DNA from: an uncultured Bacilli bacterium
GTDB lineage: Bacteria; Bacillota_I; Bacilli_A; RFN20; CAG-826
Reading direction: 5' to 3'
NCBI GenBank assembly: GCA_944358755.1
Contig: CALVRY010000001.1
Span: forward strand, 1 to 34,079
Length of the DNA: 34,079 nt
Shown: one piece after another, positions 8,515 to 16,629 of the stretch
How the letters are laid out: every line of letters begins with the position of its first letter
Position numbering within the stretch: position 1 is the first letter of the stretch
Program-made: the position numbers and the translations under genes
The notes under the pieces: generated by a model
Databases searched by the model: none
The model's input: the letters and a program-made list of their open reading frames with translations, nothing else
What the model was told of the DNA's origin: nothing

Positions 8515-8664
8515 ATGCGTGATAACATTATTTTAAAATGTACAGTTTGTGGTGAAGAACAATATATCACTTCTAAGAACAAGAAAAACAATCCAGATAG
8601 AATTGAAAAGAAAAAATATTGTCCACATTGCCAAAAAGTTCAAGTTTTTAAAGAAAAGAAATAA
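8515..8664 (+). CDS. rpmG: 50S ribosomal protein L33
   Basis: A 49-codon gene: M-R-D-N-I-I-L-K-C-T-V-C-G at the start and a lysine-rich end. The two CxxC pairs (C9/C12 and C36/C39) form the zinc ribbon, so this is the zinc-binding (C+) form of L33, a large-subunit ribosomal protein. A strong ribosome-binding site (aaaggag, six bases before the ATG) and an extended -10 promoter precede it. It stands eight bases upstream of the MBL hydrolase gene and probably heads the rpmG-MBL-efp-UPF0154 operon, which ends at a hairpin terminator near 10141. Confidence 0.95.
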   Translation: MRDNIILKCTVCGEEQYITSKNKKNNPDRIEKKKYCPHCQKVQVFKEKK

Positions 8665-8672
8665 TATTTCTT

Positions 8673-9332
8673 ATGATTAAAACTTTTAGATTTGAATCTG
8701 ATACTTCTGAATTTAGCGCGAATACATATGTAGTCGGAGATAAAGGCGGAAGATGTGTAGTAATTGATTTAGGAAGTACTCAACAAAGAGTTATTGATTA
8801 TATTAAAGAAAATCATACTTCCTGTTCAGGAATTTTACTTACACATGGTCATTTTGACCATATTAGAGGAATTGAGAAGTTTTTAGAAACATTCTCTTGT
8901 ACAGTATTTGTGCATGAGAAGGATCAAGAATTATTAGAGAATCCTAAACTTAATTGTTCGCATTTTTCCGAAAAAAAGGATATTTCGTTAAAACTTAGCA
9001 ATATATATCTTTTAGACGATGAAGATGAAATCGATTTTAAAAACGGATATATATTTAAAGTAATTGAAACGCCATTTCATACGAATGGAAGTGTTTGCTT
9101 TCTATGCGAGAAAGAAAATGCTTTATTTACAGGTGATACTTTGTTTAAAGGATCAATTGGTAGAACTGATTTACCAAAAGGTAATGAAAAACTCGTTATT
9201 TCTTCATTATCAAAACTTATTAAACTTGATGATAGTTTAAGAGTTTATCCTGGACATGGCGATGAAACAACTTTAGGTAAAGAAAAATCACAAAACGGAT
9301 TTTTATTAAATATAGAAAGGAATACAAAATGA
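8673..9332 (+). CDS. metallo-beta-lactamase-fold hydrolase (glyoxalase II-like, YqgX type)
   Basis: Zinc hydrolase of the glyoxalase II-like branch, 219 residues. The metal motif THGHFDH is complete (H58, H60, D62, H63), followed by the third-ligand histidine in TPFHTNGS (about 136), the bridging aspartate in LFTGDTLF and the last histidine in VYPGHGDET. The GSIGRTDLP segment is typical of YqgX and related proteins. The substrate is not predictable; thioester hydrolysis is likely. It is co-directional with rpmG and its TGA overlaps the efp ATG (ATGA), so it is coupled to efp. Confidence 0.88.
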   Translation: MIKTFRFESDTSEFSANTYVVGDKGGRCVVIDLGSTQQRVIDYIKENHTSCSGILLTHGHFDHIRGIEKFLETFSCTVFVHEKDQELLENPKLNCSHFSEKKDISLKLSNIYLLDDEDEIDFKNGYIFKVIETPFHTNGSVCFLCEKENALFTGDTLFKGSIGRTDLPKGNEKLVISSLSKLIKLDDSLRVYPGHGDETTLGKEKSQNGFLLNIERNTK

Positions 9333-9886
9333 ACGTCACAGAATTAAGACCTGGCAATTATTTCGAAGAAGAAGGTAATTTATACTACGTTATCGACATT
9401 TTACTTAACAAAACAGCTATGAGAAAAATGGTTGCTAAAGTTAAAGTTAAAAATGTTAGAACTGGCGCTATTACTGAACTTAGTGCTAATAGCGGTTATC
9501 AAGTTGAAACAGTTAGACTTGATAAAAAGAAAATGAATTATCTCTACGACAATGGCGATTTCTTAGTTTTCATGGATAATGAAACCTATGAGCAAGTAGA
9601 AATTCCAAAATCAAGATTAGAATGGGAAATCAAATTCTTAAAAGAAAACCAAGAAGTTGAAATTACTTCTTATGAAGATGAAATTTTAGGAATTAATCTT
9701 CCAGCTAAAGTTACTTTAAAAATTACTCACTGTGAACCAGCAGTTAGAGGCGATACAGTCAACAAAGCAATGAAAGATGCAGTAGTTGAAACTGGTTTAA
9801 AAATTAGAGTACCATTATTTATTAATGAAGGCGATAACGTACTTGTCAGAACAGATACTGGCGATTACGATGGCAGAGCTAACTAA
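9329..9886 (+). CDS. efp: elongation factor P with non-canonical tip loop
   Basis: EF-P binds between the P and E sites and relieves ribosomes stalled at polyproline. All three domains are present in 185 residues: KOW-like domain I (1-65), OB domain II (DNETYEQVEIPKSRLEWEIKFLKENQEVE) and OB domain III (GDTVNKAMKDAVVETGLKIRVPLFINEGD). The loop that normally reads PGKG with a modified Lys reads K28-T-A-M-R-K-M34. Aligned without gaps to B. subtilis EF-P, the modified Lys32 position is Met31, flanked by Arg32 and Lys33. The rest is ordinary EF-P, so the change is local. Whether R32 or K33 is modified is unknown. Confidence 0.92.
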   Translation: MNVTELRPGNYFEEEGNLYYVIDILLNKTAMRKMVAKVKVKNVRTGAITELSANSGYQVETVRLDKKKMNYLYDNGDFLVFMDNETYEQVEIPKSRLEWEIKFLKENQEVEITSYEDEILGINLPAKVTLKITHCEPAVRGDTVNKAMKDAVVETGLKIRVPLFINEGDNVLVRTDTGDYDGRAN

Positions 9887-9900
9887 TTTAGGAAGTTAAA

Positions 9901-10122
9901 ATGGTTGAAGCTTGGCAAGTTGCTCTTTATTGTATTCTCTGTTTAATTGTTGGATTAGTAATAGGCTATTTCGTAGCTCGTTACGTTTTCAAAAAACAAC
10001 TCGAGAAAAATCCACCTATTAATGAAAATATGATTCGTGTTATGTATCAACAAATGGGTAGAAAACCTAGTGAGGCGCAAATCAGACAAATCATGAATAG
10101 TGTTAAGAAGCAACAAAAGTAG
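9901..10122 (+). CDS. UPF0154 (YneF) family membrane protein
   Basis: Small single-pass membrane protein of 73 residues. One hydrophobic helix spans residues 7-31 (VALYCILCLIVGLVIGYFVA), followed by a basic cytoplasmic part with the family signature NPPINENMIRVMYQQMGRKPSEAQ (split here by family convention into an NPPI and an MGRKPS core). Members occur throughout Bacilli and Mollicutes; the function is unknown. It lies 14 bases after efp and before a strong hairpin terminator, so it closes the operon. Confidence 0.9.
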   Translation: MVEAWQVALYCILCLIVGLVIGYFVARYVFKKQLEKNPPINENMIRVMYQQMGRKPSEAQIRQIMNSVKKQQK

Positions 10123-10140
10123 TAATATCAAAAGTCAATG

Positions 10141-10168
10141 AAAAACGCGATAATAATCGCGTTTTTTT
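10141..10168 (+). terminator. rho-independent terminator of the rpmG-efp operon
   Basis: The arms aaaaacgcga (10141-10150) and tcgcgttttt (10157-10166) are perfectly complementary around the six-base loop taataa, and the T-run continues to 10167. The A-run on the 5' side means it could also act on the minus strand for plsY. Confidence 0.9.
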
Positions 10169-10202
10169 ATTATCTGTAAAAATTTTGTAAGTTTTCCACA
10201 TA

Positions 10203-10229
10203 TACTAGAAAACTACTAATTATCTACTA
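10203..10229 (+). repeat. TACTA 11-bp phased array 2 (3 units)
   Basis: TACTA begins at 10203, 10214 and 10225. The units are TACTAGAAAAC, TACTAATTATC and TACTAATT. It lies between the rpmG-efp terminator and the plsY stop codon. A sequence matching a DnaA box (ttttccaca, 10192-10200) sits exactly 11 bases before the first unit. Confidence 0.8.
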
Positions 10230-10233
10230 ATTG

Positions 10234-10986
10234 TTATTTCATCCAATGAATTTTATTCTCTTCACCTTTTTTTAATTTGATTAGATTACCTCTATGTTTG
10301 AAAACCAATAAGACGTATCCAATTGAAAAGAAAACAGGTAAATAAATTGATACATGAGGTCCAAATTCAGAGAACATTAAATATCCTGAAATTGTAGGTC
10401 CACATGTTGCAAACACAATGTATACAATCCAAGAAAATAAAGTAATACAACCAGTTGTGATTATCGATGTAATAGAAACAATTTTAGTTTTCTTTAAACA
10501 TATAAAGAAAATAGCAGCGAAAATTGGAATTGCAGTCCATGAAGTAGCAAGAATAAATCCTGCAAAAGTAGAAACGATTTTTCCACCTTTAAAACCTAAG
10601 AAGCAGCTATAAGCATGACCAAACATGCAACCAAGAGCGACTAAATAATAAGTTAATTCAGCTAAAGTATTACCTTGGCCAAAAATGTTATATGTTAAGT
10701 CATCGCCAAGCATCAATTGAGCAGCAGGTTCAAAATAAGTAAATAGTGCAAAAATGCTTAAAAATGGGATTATTACCTTGAAAAAATCAAGTGCCATCGT
10801 TGCGACACCAGCTCCTTTTGAAATTGAGCGTCCAACATTTGTTCCTCCGGGATTATGACTTCCATAATCACGTGGATCTTTGTGATAAAAAATTTTACTA
10901 ATAATTACACTATTTGGGATACTTCCAAATAGGTAGCCTAATAGAAAACAACCAATAAGTATCAATGTTCTGTAAAAGTAAATCAT
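10234..10986 (-). CDS. plsY: glycerol-3-phosphate acyltransferase PlsY
   Basis: Integral membrane acyltransferase that transfers acyl groups from acyl-phosphate to glycerol-3-phosphate, the first step of phospholipid synthesis. The 250 residues contain several hydrophobic helices. The three PlsY motifs are SHNPGGTNVGR (about 43-53; usually SGNxGxTN), GHAYSCFLGFKGGKIVST (about 123-140) and HRGNLIKLKKGEENKI near the C-terminus. It is about 50 residues longer than the usual 190-200, with extra sequence around residues 85-105 and 185-205. Divergent plsY and parE-parC recall the B. subtilis plsY/parE/parC neighbourhood. The start is placed six bases after a -10 box. Confidence 0.92.
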   Translation of the reverse strand: MIYFYRTLILIGCFLLGYLFGSIPNSVIISKIFYHKDPRDYGSHNPGGTNVGRSISKGAGVATMALDFFKVIIPFLSIFALFTYFEPAAQLMLGDDLTYNIFGQGNTLAELTYYLVALGCMFGHAYSCFLGFKGGKIVSTFAGFILATSWTAIPIFAAIFFICLKKTKIVSITSIITTGCITLFSWIVYIVFATCGPTISGYLMFSEFGPHVSIYLPVFFSIGYVLLVFKHRGNLIKLKKGEENKIHWMK

Positions 10987-10992
10987 ATAATG

Positions 10993-10998
10993 ATTTTA
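10993..10998 (-). promoter_or_regulatory. -10 box of plsY, leaderless
   Basis: On the minus strand TAAAAT is followed by six bases (CATTAT) and the plsY ATG. There is no ribosome-binding site, and the spacing is the same as in the three other leaderless candidates. Confidence 0.45.
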
Positions 10999-11025
10999 CT
11001 ACATAAACTCATCTTTTTGATATCT

Positions 11026-11060
11026 GCTTTTTATAAAACCGCTTTCATAGGATAAAAAGC
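11026..11060. repeat. inverted repeat upstream of parE
   Basis: The nine-base arms GCTTTTTAT (11026-11034) and ATAAAAAGC (11052-11060) are perfectly complementary around a 17-base spacer. It lies in the 208-base plsY/parE divergent region, the longest gene-free stretch of the window. It could be an operator, or a hairpin in either transcript. No other signal except the parE -10 box was found in this region. Confidence 0.4.
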
Positions 11061-11173
11061 AAGCCATAAAGTTAAACAATTTTGATAAAATATTGTAATT
11101 TCTCTCAAAAAATCATCATTTTTTAATGAAAAATATTTATTAAAAAGTAATTAATAAAACAATATTTTTTTGA

Positions 11174-11179
11174 TACAAT
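11174..11179 (+). promoter_or_regulatory. extended -10 box of parE
   Basis: TGA-TACAAT precedes the parE ATG by 15 bases. The predicted leader is only about 8-10 bases and has no Shine-Dalgarno sequence. Confidence 0.4.
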
Positions 11180-11194
11180 TAATTAGTTGAATTT

Positions 11195-13126
11195 ATGAGT
11201 AATTATGATGCAAGCAATATAGAATTATTGTCTGGTCTTGAGGGAGTTAGAAAAAGACCAGCCATGTATATTGGAAGTACCAATAGCATGGGTTTACACC
11301 ATTTAGTTTGGGAAATAGTTGATAACGCAGTAGATGAAGCTTTAAATGGATTCGGAAATAAAATTACAGTAACAATCCACAAAGATGGATCGGTTTCTGT
11401 TCTTGATGAAGGACGTGGAATTCCTTGCGATATCCATAAGCAAACAAAAATACCTGCGATTCAACTCATTTTCTCAACATTACATAGCGGTGGTAAATTT
11501 AACGATACCGCTTACAAATCCTCAGCTGGACTTCATGGTGTAGGAAGTAGCGTTACAAATGCGCTAAGTGTTTTTTGTGATATCACCGTTTATCGTGATA
11601 ACAAAATCTACCATTTGAGATTTGAAAATGGTGGCAAATTGAAAACACCATTAGAAGTTTTAGGCTCTACAATAAAACACGGGACTCTTGTTACGTTTAA
11701 ACCAGACGACAAGATTTTCTCAACTGTTGAATTTAATTACGATAGAATCGCTTCCCATCTTCAAGAAAGCGCATTTCTTCTTAAAAAAGTCCGTTTTATC
11801 TTAATTGATGAAAGAAACGGCAATAAAGATGAATTTTATTATGAACACGGATTAAAAGAATATGTCGAAGAAATGAATCAAAACAAGACCCCAATTGGTC
11901 CTGTTGTATCTTTCGAAGATGAAAGCAATAATATTTCTACTGAAATTGCTATCCAATATTGTTATAACGACTATAACGAAACAATTAGAAGTTATGTAAA
12001 TAATGTTCATACAGCTGATGGTGGTACCCACGAAGTTGGTTTTAAAATTGGCATCACAAGAGCAGTTAATGAGTACGCCGAAAATAACAGTTTATTAAGA
12101 AGTAAAACTAAACTTGATGGAAGTGATATTAGAGAAGGTTTAACAGCTGTTATTTCTTTACGTTTACCTGAATCAATTCTTGAATTTGAAGGTCAAACTA
12201 AGGGAAAACTTGGCACACAAATCGCTCAAAATATTGTTTCTAACCTTGTTTATACTAAATTTTCTTACTATTTAAACGAAAATAAAGAATTTGCTGTTCG
12301 ACTTGTTAAAAAATGTCAAGATTCAATGAATGCTCGTCTTGCTGCAAGAAAAGCAAAAGATGAAGCTAGAACTAAGAAAAAATCAAAAGACAGCATTATT
12401 TTAAGTGATAAATTAACTCCAGCTCAAAGTAAAGATTACGATAAAAATGAACTTTTCATTGTTGAAGGAGATTCCGCAGGTGGAAGTGCCAAAAAAGGAA
12501 GAGACCCAAAATTCCAAGCAATTCTCCCTTTAAGAGGTAAACCATTAAATACTGACTCACTTACAATGGAAAAAATTCTTCAAAACCAAGAATTCGCAAC
12601 AATTATTAACACAATTGGAGCGGGAGTTGGTCAAAATTTTGATGTAAGTGAATCTCATTATGGAAAAATCATCATTATGAGTGATGCTGATACTGATGGA
12701 GCTCACATTCAAACTTTATTATTAACTTTCTTCTATAACAACATGAGATCTTTAATTACCGAAGGCAAAGTTTTTATTGCTGTTCCACCTTTATATCGTA
12801 TTTTTAAAACTGATGCTAAAGGTAAAACAACCGAAACTTACGCTTGGGATGATAAAGGTTTAGAAGAAGGTAAGAAAAAGATTGGTGCCGGATATAAAGT
12901 TTCACGTTATAAAGGACTTGGAGAAATGAGTCCTCAACAACTAAAAGCAACAACTATGGACCCAAAAAATAGATTATTAATCCAAGTTAACATTGATGAT
13001 CCATTAGCAGTTGAAAATAAAGTTGCTGTTTTAATGGGAAAAGATGCTGATAAACGTAAAAAGTGGCTCGAACAAAACGTTGACTTCAACGAAGAAGATT
13101 CTTTTATCAAGGAGGTAAGACATTAA
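11195..13126 (+). CDS. parE: DNA topoisomerase IV subunit B
   Basis: ATPase subunit of topoisomerase IV, which decatenates daughter chromosomes. GHKL motifs are visible: E40 in WEIVDNAVDEAL, DEGRGIP (D71) and GLHGVGSSVTNALS. The transducer domain follows, then TOPRIM with VEGDSAGGSAKKGRD (about 424) and DADTDGAHIQ (about 499), and the C-terminal RYKGLGEM...TTMDP. ParE is preferred over GyrB because of FENGGK..T.LE..G....GTL..FKPD and LQESAFLLK, and because of the plsY-parE-parC context. Length 643. The next gene begins two bases after the stop, with ggaggt 10-15 bases before its ATG. Confidence 0.95.
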   Translation: MSNYDASNIELLSGLEGVRKRPAMYIGSTNSMGLHHLVWEIVDNAVDEALNGFGNKITVTIHKDGSVSVLDEGRGIPCDIHKQTKIPAIQLIFSTLHSGGKFNDTAYKSSAGLHGVGSSVTNALSVFCDITVYRDNKIYHLRFENGGKLKTPLEVLGSTIKHGTLVTFKPDDKIFSTVEFNYDRIASHLQESAFLLKKVRFILIDERNGNKDEFYYEHGLKEYVEEMNQNKTPIGPVVSFEDESNNISTEIAIQYCYNDYNETIRSYVNNVHTADGGTHEVGFKIGITRAVNEYAENNSLLRSKTKLDGSDIREGLTAVISLRLPESILEFEGQTKGKLGTQIAQNIVSNLVYTKFSYYLNENKEFAVRLVKKCQDSMNARLAARKAKDEARTKKKSKDSIILSDKLTPAQSKDYDKNELFIVEGDSAGGSAKKGRDPKFQAILPLRGKPLNTDSLTMEKILQNQEFATIINTIGAGVGQNFDVSESHYGKIIIMSDADTDGAHIQTLLLTFFYNNMRSLITEGKVFIAVPPLYRIFKTDAKGKTTETYAWDDKGLEEGKKKIGAGYKVSRYKGLGEMSPQQLKATTMDPKNRLLIQVNIDDPLAVENKVAVLMGKDADKRKKWLEQNVDFNEEDSFIKEVRH

Positions 13127-13127
13127 T

Positions 13128-15761
13128 ATGGTTAGAAAAGAAATTGTTGAACCTATTTCCGAAAATGTTAGTGTTGAATCTCTTGATACTGTAATGGGTG
13201 ATAAATATGCGGTTTACGCAAAATATGTCATTCAAGATAGAGCTATTCCGGATGTTAGAGATGGTTTAAAACCAGTACAAAGAAGAATCATCTACTCAAT
13301 GTATCAAAACGGCAACACTTATGAAAAGCAAACTAAAAAGTGTGCCAAAATCGTCGGTGATGTTATGGGTAGATTTCACCCTCACGGTGACTCTTCAATT
13401 TATGAAGCATTAGTCAGAATGTCTCAACCTTGGAAAATGTCTGAACCATTAGTTGTTTTTCAAGGAAATAATGGTTCAATCGATAACGATCCAGCAGCTG
13501 CTTATCGTTACACTGAAGCAAAATTAAACGAATTTAGTGAAAATTTAATCGATGATATCGATAAAAATACAGTCGACATGTCTTTAAACTTTGATGATAC
13601 AGAGTTTGAACCAGTCGTTTTACCATGCCGTTTTCCAAATTTATATGTTAATGGAAGTGATGGAATTGCTGTTGCAATTGCAACTCAAATTCCGCCTCAC
13701 AATTTAAATGAAATGTGTAATGCGGTTATTTATCGTATTCAACATCCATCATGTTCACTTGATGAACTATTAGAAATTGTTCAAGGTCCTGATTTTCCAA
13801 CCGGTGGCGTTATCTATAAATCCCAAGGAATTAGAGATATTTATGAAACAGGTCGTGGAAAAATCGAAATTGCTTCGAAATTAACAGTTAATACATCAAA
13901 TAAGAACTTTAACGAAATAGTCATTACTGAAATTCCTTATGGTGTTGTTAAGCAAAACCTTGTTTTTAGTATTGATAAAATCAAAAAATCACACGAAATT
14001 GATGGAATAAACGAAGTTAAAGATCTTTCTAGTGGTGATAATATTGAAATTGTTATCGAAACCAAAAAAGAAGTTGATCCACAAATTATCATTGCTTATT
14101 TAATGAACAAAACTCAATTAAAGGTTTCTTATTCTTCAAATATTGTTGCAATTTGTGATAAACATCCAAAAACTTTATCTTTAACTGATTATTTAGATTA
14201 CTATATTACTTTCCAAGTTGAAGTAATTACTAGAAGAACTGAATTTTTACTTAAAAAAGCCAAAGATAGATTACATATTGTCGAAGGCTTAATTAAGGCG
14301 ATTAGTATTATTAATGAAGTTGTTGCTCTTATTAGAAAAAGTAAAGATAAAGCTGATGCAAAAATCAATTTACAAAAAGCATTTGGCTTTACCGAACCTC
14401 AATCTGAAGCAATCGTTTCAATGAGATTATATAGACTCACTAATACAGACGTCACGATTTATACAGTAGAAAGAGACAATTTAATTGCTCAAATTAAAGA
14501 TTTTGAAGAAACTTTATCAAATCCAAACAAATTAAGAAAAATTATTATTAATGATTTAAAAGAAATCGTTAAAAAGTTTGGAAGAGATAGAAGATCCATT
14601 ATTGAAGAAAAAGAAGAAGAAATTCAAATCGATAAGCGTGATCTCATTGCAAAAGAAGATGTTTATGTTGTTGTAACTCGAGATGGCTACATTAAACGTA
14701 GTAGTTTAAAGAGCTATAAATCTTCAAATGGCGCATTACCTGGAGTAAAAATTAATGACTCAATTGTAATGGCGGATATTGCAAATACTGTCGATTATGT
14801 CTTATGTTTTACCGATAAAGGCAATTATATTGTTTTACCAGTACACGAAATTTTAGAAGGTAAATGGAAAGATGAAGGAAAACACATTAACTACATTTGT
14901 AATTTACCTTTAAAAGAATCAATTATTAAATGTATTATCGTTAAAGATTTTAATATTGGTGTTACAATTTGTTCAGTTTCTAAACTTGGACAAATTAAAA
15001 AGACCTATTTAAGCGAATTTTATTCTCAAAGAACAAATAAACCAATTTGTTGTATGAAATTAACAAGCACAGATGAAATGGTTGATGTTTGTGTATTACA
15101 TGGTAATTCAAACATTTTAATCATGACAAAAGCTGGAAAAGCAACATATTTCAATGAAAATGATATTGCTGATACAAGATTAAAAACAAGCGGTGTTAAA
15201 TGTATAGCAACTTTAAGCGATTCGACAATTTGTTCAGTTACACCATTTGAAATTGGCGAAAGATGCAAGTTACTTTTCTTAACAAATTTGGGTATGTGCA
15301 AGATTTTAGATTCAAATACACTAAATTTACGACACAGATTAGAAAAATGTGATATGCTTCTTAAATCATTTAAAACTGAAATTCATGATTTAATAACACT
15401 TAAAAAAGTTACTAATGGTACTGATAAAGTAGTAATGGATTGCATTTTAGACAATTCTTCTAATTTAGAGCTTACTTTTGATGATTTCCATGTAACACCA
15501 TTAGAAAAATATTGCAGAAAGAATATTGATGCTCTTCCTGACGGTAGAAAGATTTCGTTTATTTTCAATTTTGAGGTAGAAAAAGTAGATGAAAAGACAA
15601 AAGTTGAAAAAAGAAGAGCAAGAAGCGTTTCAAAACCAGCTATTGATGATCAACAAGTTAAAGTTGTAAAAATCGATTATGAAGGCGAAATCGAACAAGA
15701 TTTACCTGAAGAAACTGGCAAAGTTGAACAAATTTCAATATTTGACGATATGGGCGATTAA
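13128..15761 (+). CDS. parC: DNA topoisomerase IV subunit A
   Basis: DNA breakage-reunion subunit of topoisomerase IV. Visible are DVRDGLKPVQRRIIYSM, the quinolone-determining loop HPHGDSSIYEAL with susceptible-type S89 and E93, and the catalytic Y128 in YRYTEAKL. A coiled-coil gate follows (about 370-510), then beta-propeller repeats (about 510-800). The last 60 residues are charged and lack similarity that I can name. The 877 residues are at the long end for ParC. NGNTYEKQTKKCAKIVGDVMG and the adjacent parE favour ParC over GyrA. Its end overlaps by four bases the stop of the convergent membrane-protein gene. Confidence 0.94.
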   Translation: MVRKEIVEPISENVSVESLDTVMGDKYAVYAKYVIQDRAIPDVRDGLKPVQRRIIYSMYQNGNTYEKQTKKCAKIVGDVMGRFHPHGDSSIYEALVRMSQPWKMSEPLVVFQGNNGSIDNDPAAAYRYTEAKLNEFSENLIDDIDKNTVDMSLNFDDTEFEPVVLPCRFPNLYVNGSDGIAVAIATQIPPHNLNEMCNAVIYRIQHPSCSLDELLEIVQGPDFPTGGVIYKSQGIRDIYETGRGKIEIASKLTVNTSNKNFNEIVITEIPYGVVKQNLVFSIDKIKKSHEIDGINEVKDLSSGDNIEIVIETKKEVDPQIIIAYLMNKTQLKVSYSSNIVAICDKHPKTLSLTDYLDYYITFQVEVITRRTEFLLKKAKDRLHIVEGLIKAISIINEVVALIRKSKDKADAKINLQKAFGFTEPQSEAIVSMRLYRLTNTDVTIYTVERDNLIAQIKDFEETLSNPNKLRKIIINDLKEIVKKFGRDRRSIIEEKEEEIQIDKRDLIAKEDVYVVVTRDGYIKRSSLKSYKSSNGALPGVKINDSIVMADIANTVDYVLCFTDKGNYIVLPVHEILEGKWKDEGKHINYICNLPLKESIIKCIIVKDFNIGVTICSVSKLGQIKKTYLSEFYSQRTNKPICCMKLTSTDEMVDVCVLHGNSNILIMTKAGKATYFNENDIADTRLKTSGVKCIATLSDSTICSVTPFEIGERCKLLFLTNLGMCKILDSNTLNLRHRLEKCDMLLKSFKTEIHDLITLKKVTNGTDKVVMDCILDNSSNLELTFDDFHVTPLEKYCRKNIDALPDGRKISFIFNFEVEKVDEKTKVEKRRARSVSKPAIDDQQVKVVKIDYEGEIEQDLPEETGKVEQISIFDDMGD

Positions 15762-16000
15762 GAAATCACTTGTATCGAATTAATAAACGTAACAATTAAG
15801 ATTATAGTTAGTGAAACAATGGCAATGATGTCAAAAACAAAAATGTGGAGTAGTGTAATGTTTTCTCTTTTAGAAGATAAAACAAGCGAAGGAACGAGAA
15901 ATAAATATCCAATAAATGGTATAAAAACTGAAATAATGACTCCAATAGTGCTTAAGCCAATACACAAATTTTGTCTAGTTTTGATATCTAATTTATCCAT
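15758..16000 (-). CDS. small two-helix membrane protein, unknown function
   Basis: An 80-residue protein with hydrophobic helices at about 14-42 (IGVIISVFIPFIGYLFLVP) and 50-75 (IFVFDIIAIVSLTIILIVTF), separated by a short polar loop (SSKREN). It resembles the general pattern of small DUF4190-like proteins, but I do not recognise a family. It is preferred over the plus-strand frame in the same place because hydrophobic helices with a charged loop and an NRPQ-free, positively charged start are protein-like, whereas the opposite frame looks random. There is no clear ribosome-binding site. It is convergent with parC and divergent from yqeG. Confidence 0.6.
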   Translation of the reverse strand: MDKLDIKTRQNLCIGLSTIGVIISVFIPFIGYLFLVPSLVLSSKRENITLLHIFVFDIIAIVSLTIILIVTFINSIQVIS

Positions 16001-16059
16001 GTTTAAAATTACATTTCAAACCACCAAAAATTCAATCAAATTAGCAAAAAGTTGATAAT

Positions 16060-16086
16060 TAGTAGGTTCTTAGTAGTTTTCTAGTA
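16060..16086 (-). repeat. TACTA 11-bp phased array 3 (3 units)
   Basis: TAGTA begins at 16060, 16071 and 16082. Read on the minus strand the units are TACTAGAAAAC, TACTAAGAACC and TACTAATTATC, sharing the order of arrays 2 and 5. It lies in the divergent region between the small membrane-protein gene and yqeG, 18 bases before the yqeG ATG. Confidence 0.8.
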
Positions 16087-16104
16087 AATAATAGGTATGT
16101 ATTC

Positions 16105-16626
16105 ATGTTTAAAATATTCACGCCAACATATGTTGCAAAAAATGTTTATGAAATAAATGTCGATTTTTTTAAAAAGATTGGAATCAAATGTATCATCTGT
16201 GATCTCGACAATACACTTGATGCTTATTACGAACAATATCCAACAGAAAAAGCCATGGATTTCGTTAAAAAATTAAAAGAAGCAGAAATCGATATTTTTC
16301 TAACCTCAAACAATACCGAAACAAGAGTAAAACCATATGCCGATAAATTAAATATCAACTATATTTTTTCGTGCAGAAAACCTTTAGTTTTCAAGTTCAA
16401 AAAAGTATTAAAAAATTTCAAATATGATCGAAAAGATTGCTTAATCATTGGCGACCAAGTTTTTACTGATGTACTTTTTGCAAATAGACTAAAAATTAAA
16501 TCAATTTTGTGCGATAATTTAGTAAGTAAGGACCAATTCTTTACTAAAATTAATAAGTTCTTCGATAAATACATTAGAAGATACTTAAAAAAGCACAATA
16601 AATTAACCGATTGGAGGGAAATTTAA
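16105..16626 (+). CDS. yqeG: YqeG family HAD-type phosphatase
   Basis: HAD-superfamily phosphatase of the YqeG branch (relatives include the phosphatidylglycerophosphatase GEP4 group), 173 residues. Motif I is ICDLDNTLDA with D33 and D35, motif II FLTSNN, motif III CRKPLVFKFKK and motif IV IGDQVFTDVLFANRL. The substrate in bacteria of this type is unsettled. It heads the yqeG-yqeH-yhbY-yqeK cluster conserved in Bacillota. The ribosome-binding site of the next gene (ggagg) is inside its 3' end, three bases before its stop, so the genes are coupled. Confidence 0.9.
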   Translation: MFKIFTPTYVAKNVYEINVDFFKKIGIKCIICDLDNTLDAYYEQYPTEKAMDFVKKLKEAEIDIFLTSNNTETRVKPYADKLNINYIFSCRKPLVFKFKKVLKNFKYDRKDCLIIGDQVFTDVLFANRLKIKSILCDNLVSKDQFFTKINKFFDKYIRRYLKKHNKLTDWREI

Positions 16627-16629
16627 ACT

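Noticed and set aside
10192..10200. Replication origin suggested by a DnaA-box match
   Set aside because: A single box, with no cluster and no dnaA/dnaN nearby.
13383..13410. Quinolone-resistance mutation in parC
   Set aside because: The determining positions are the susceptible-type Ser89 and Glu93.
11195..15761. gyrB-gyrA instead of parE-parC
   Set aside because: Local motifs and the plsY neighbourhood fit topoisomerase IV better, and no dnaA-recF context is present.
15819..16055. Plus-strand frame opposite the small membrane protein
   Set aside because: The peptide has no protein-like pattern, while the minus frame encodes two clean hydrophobic helices.
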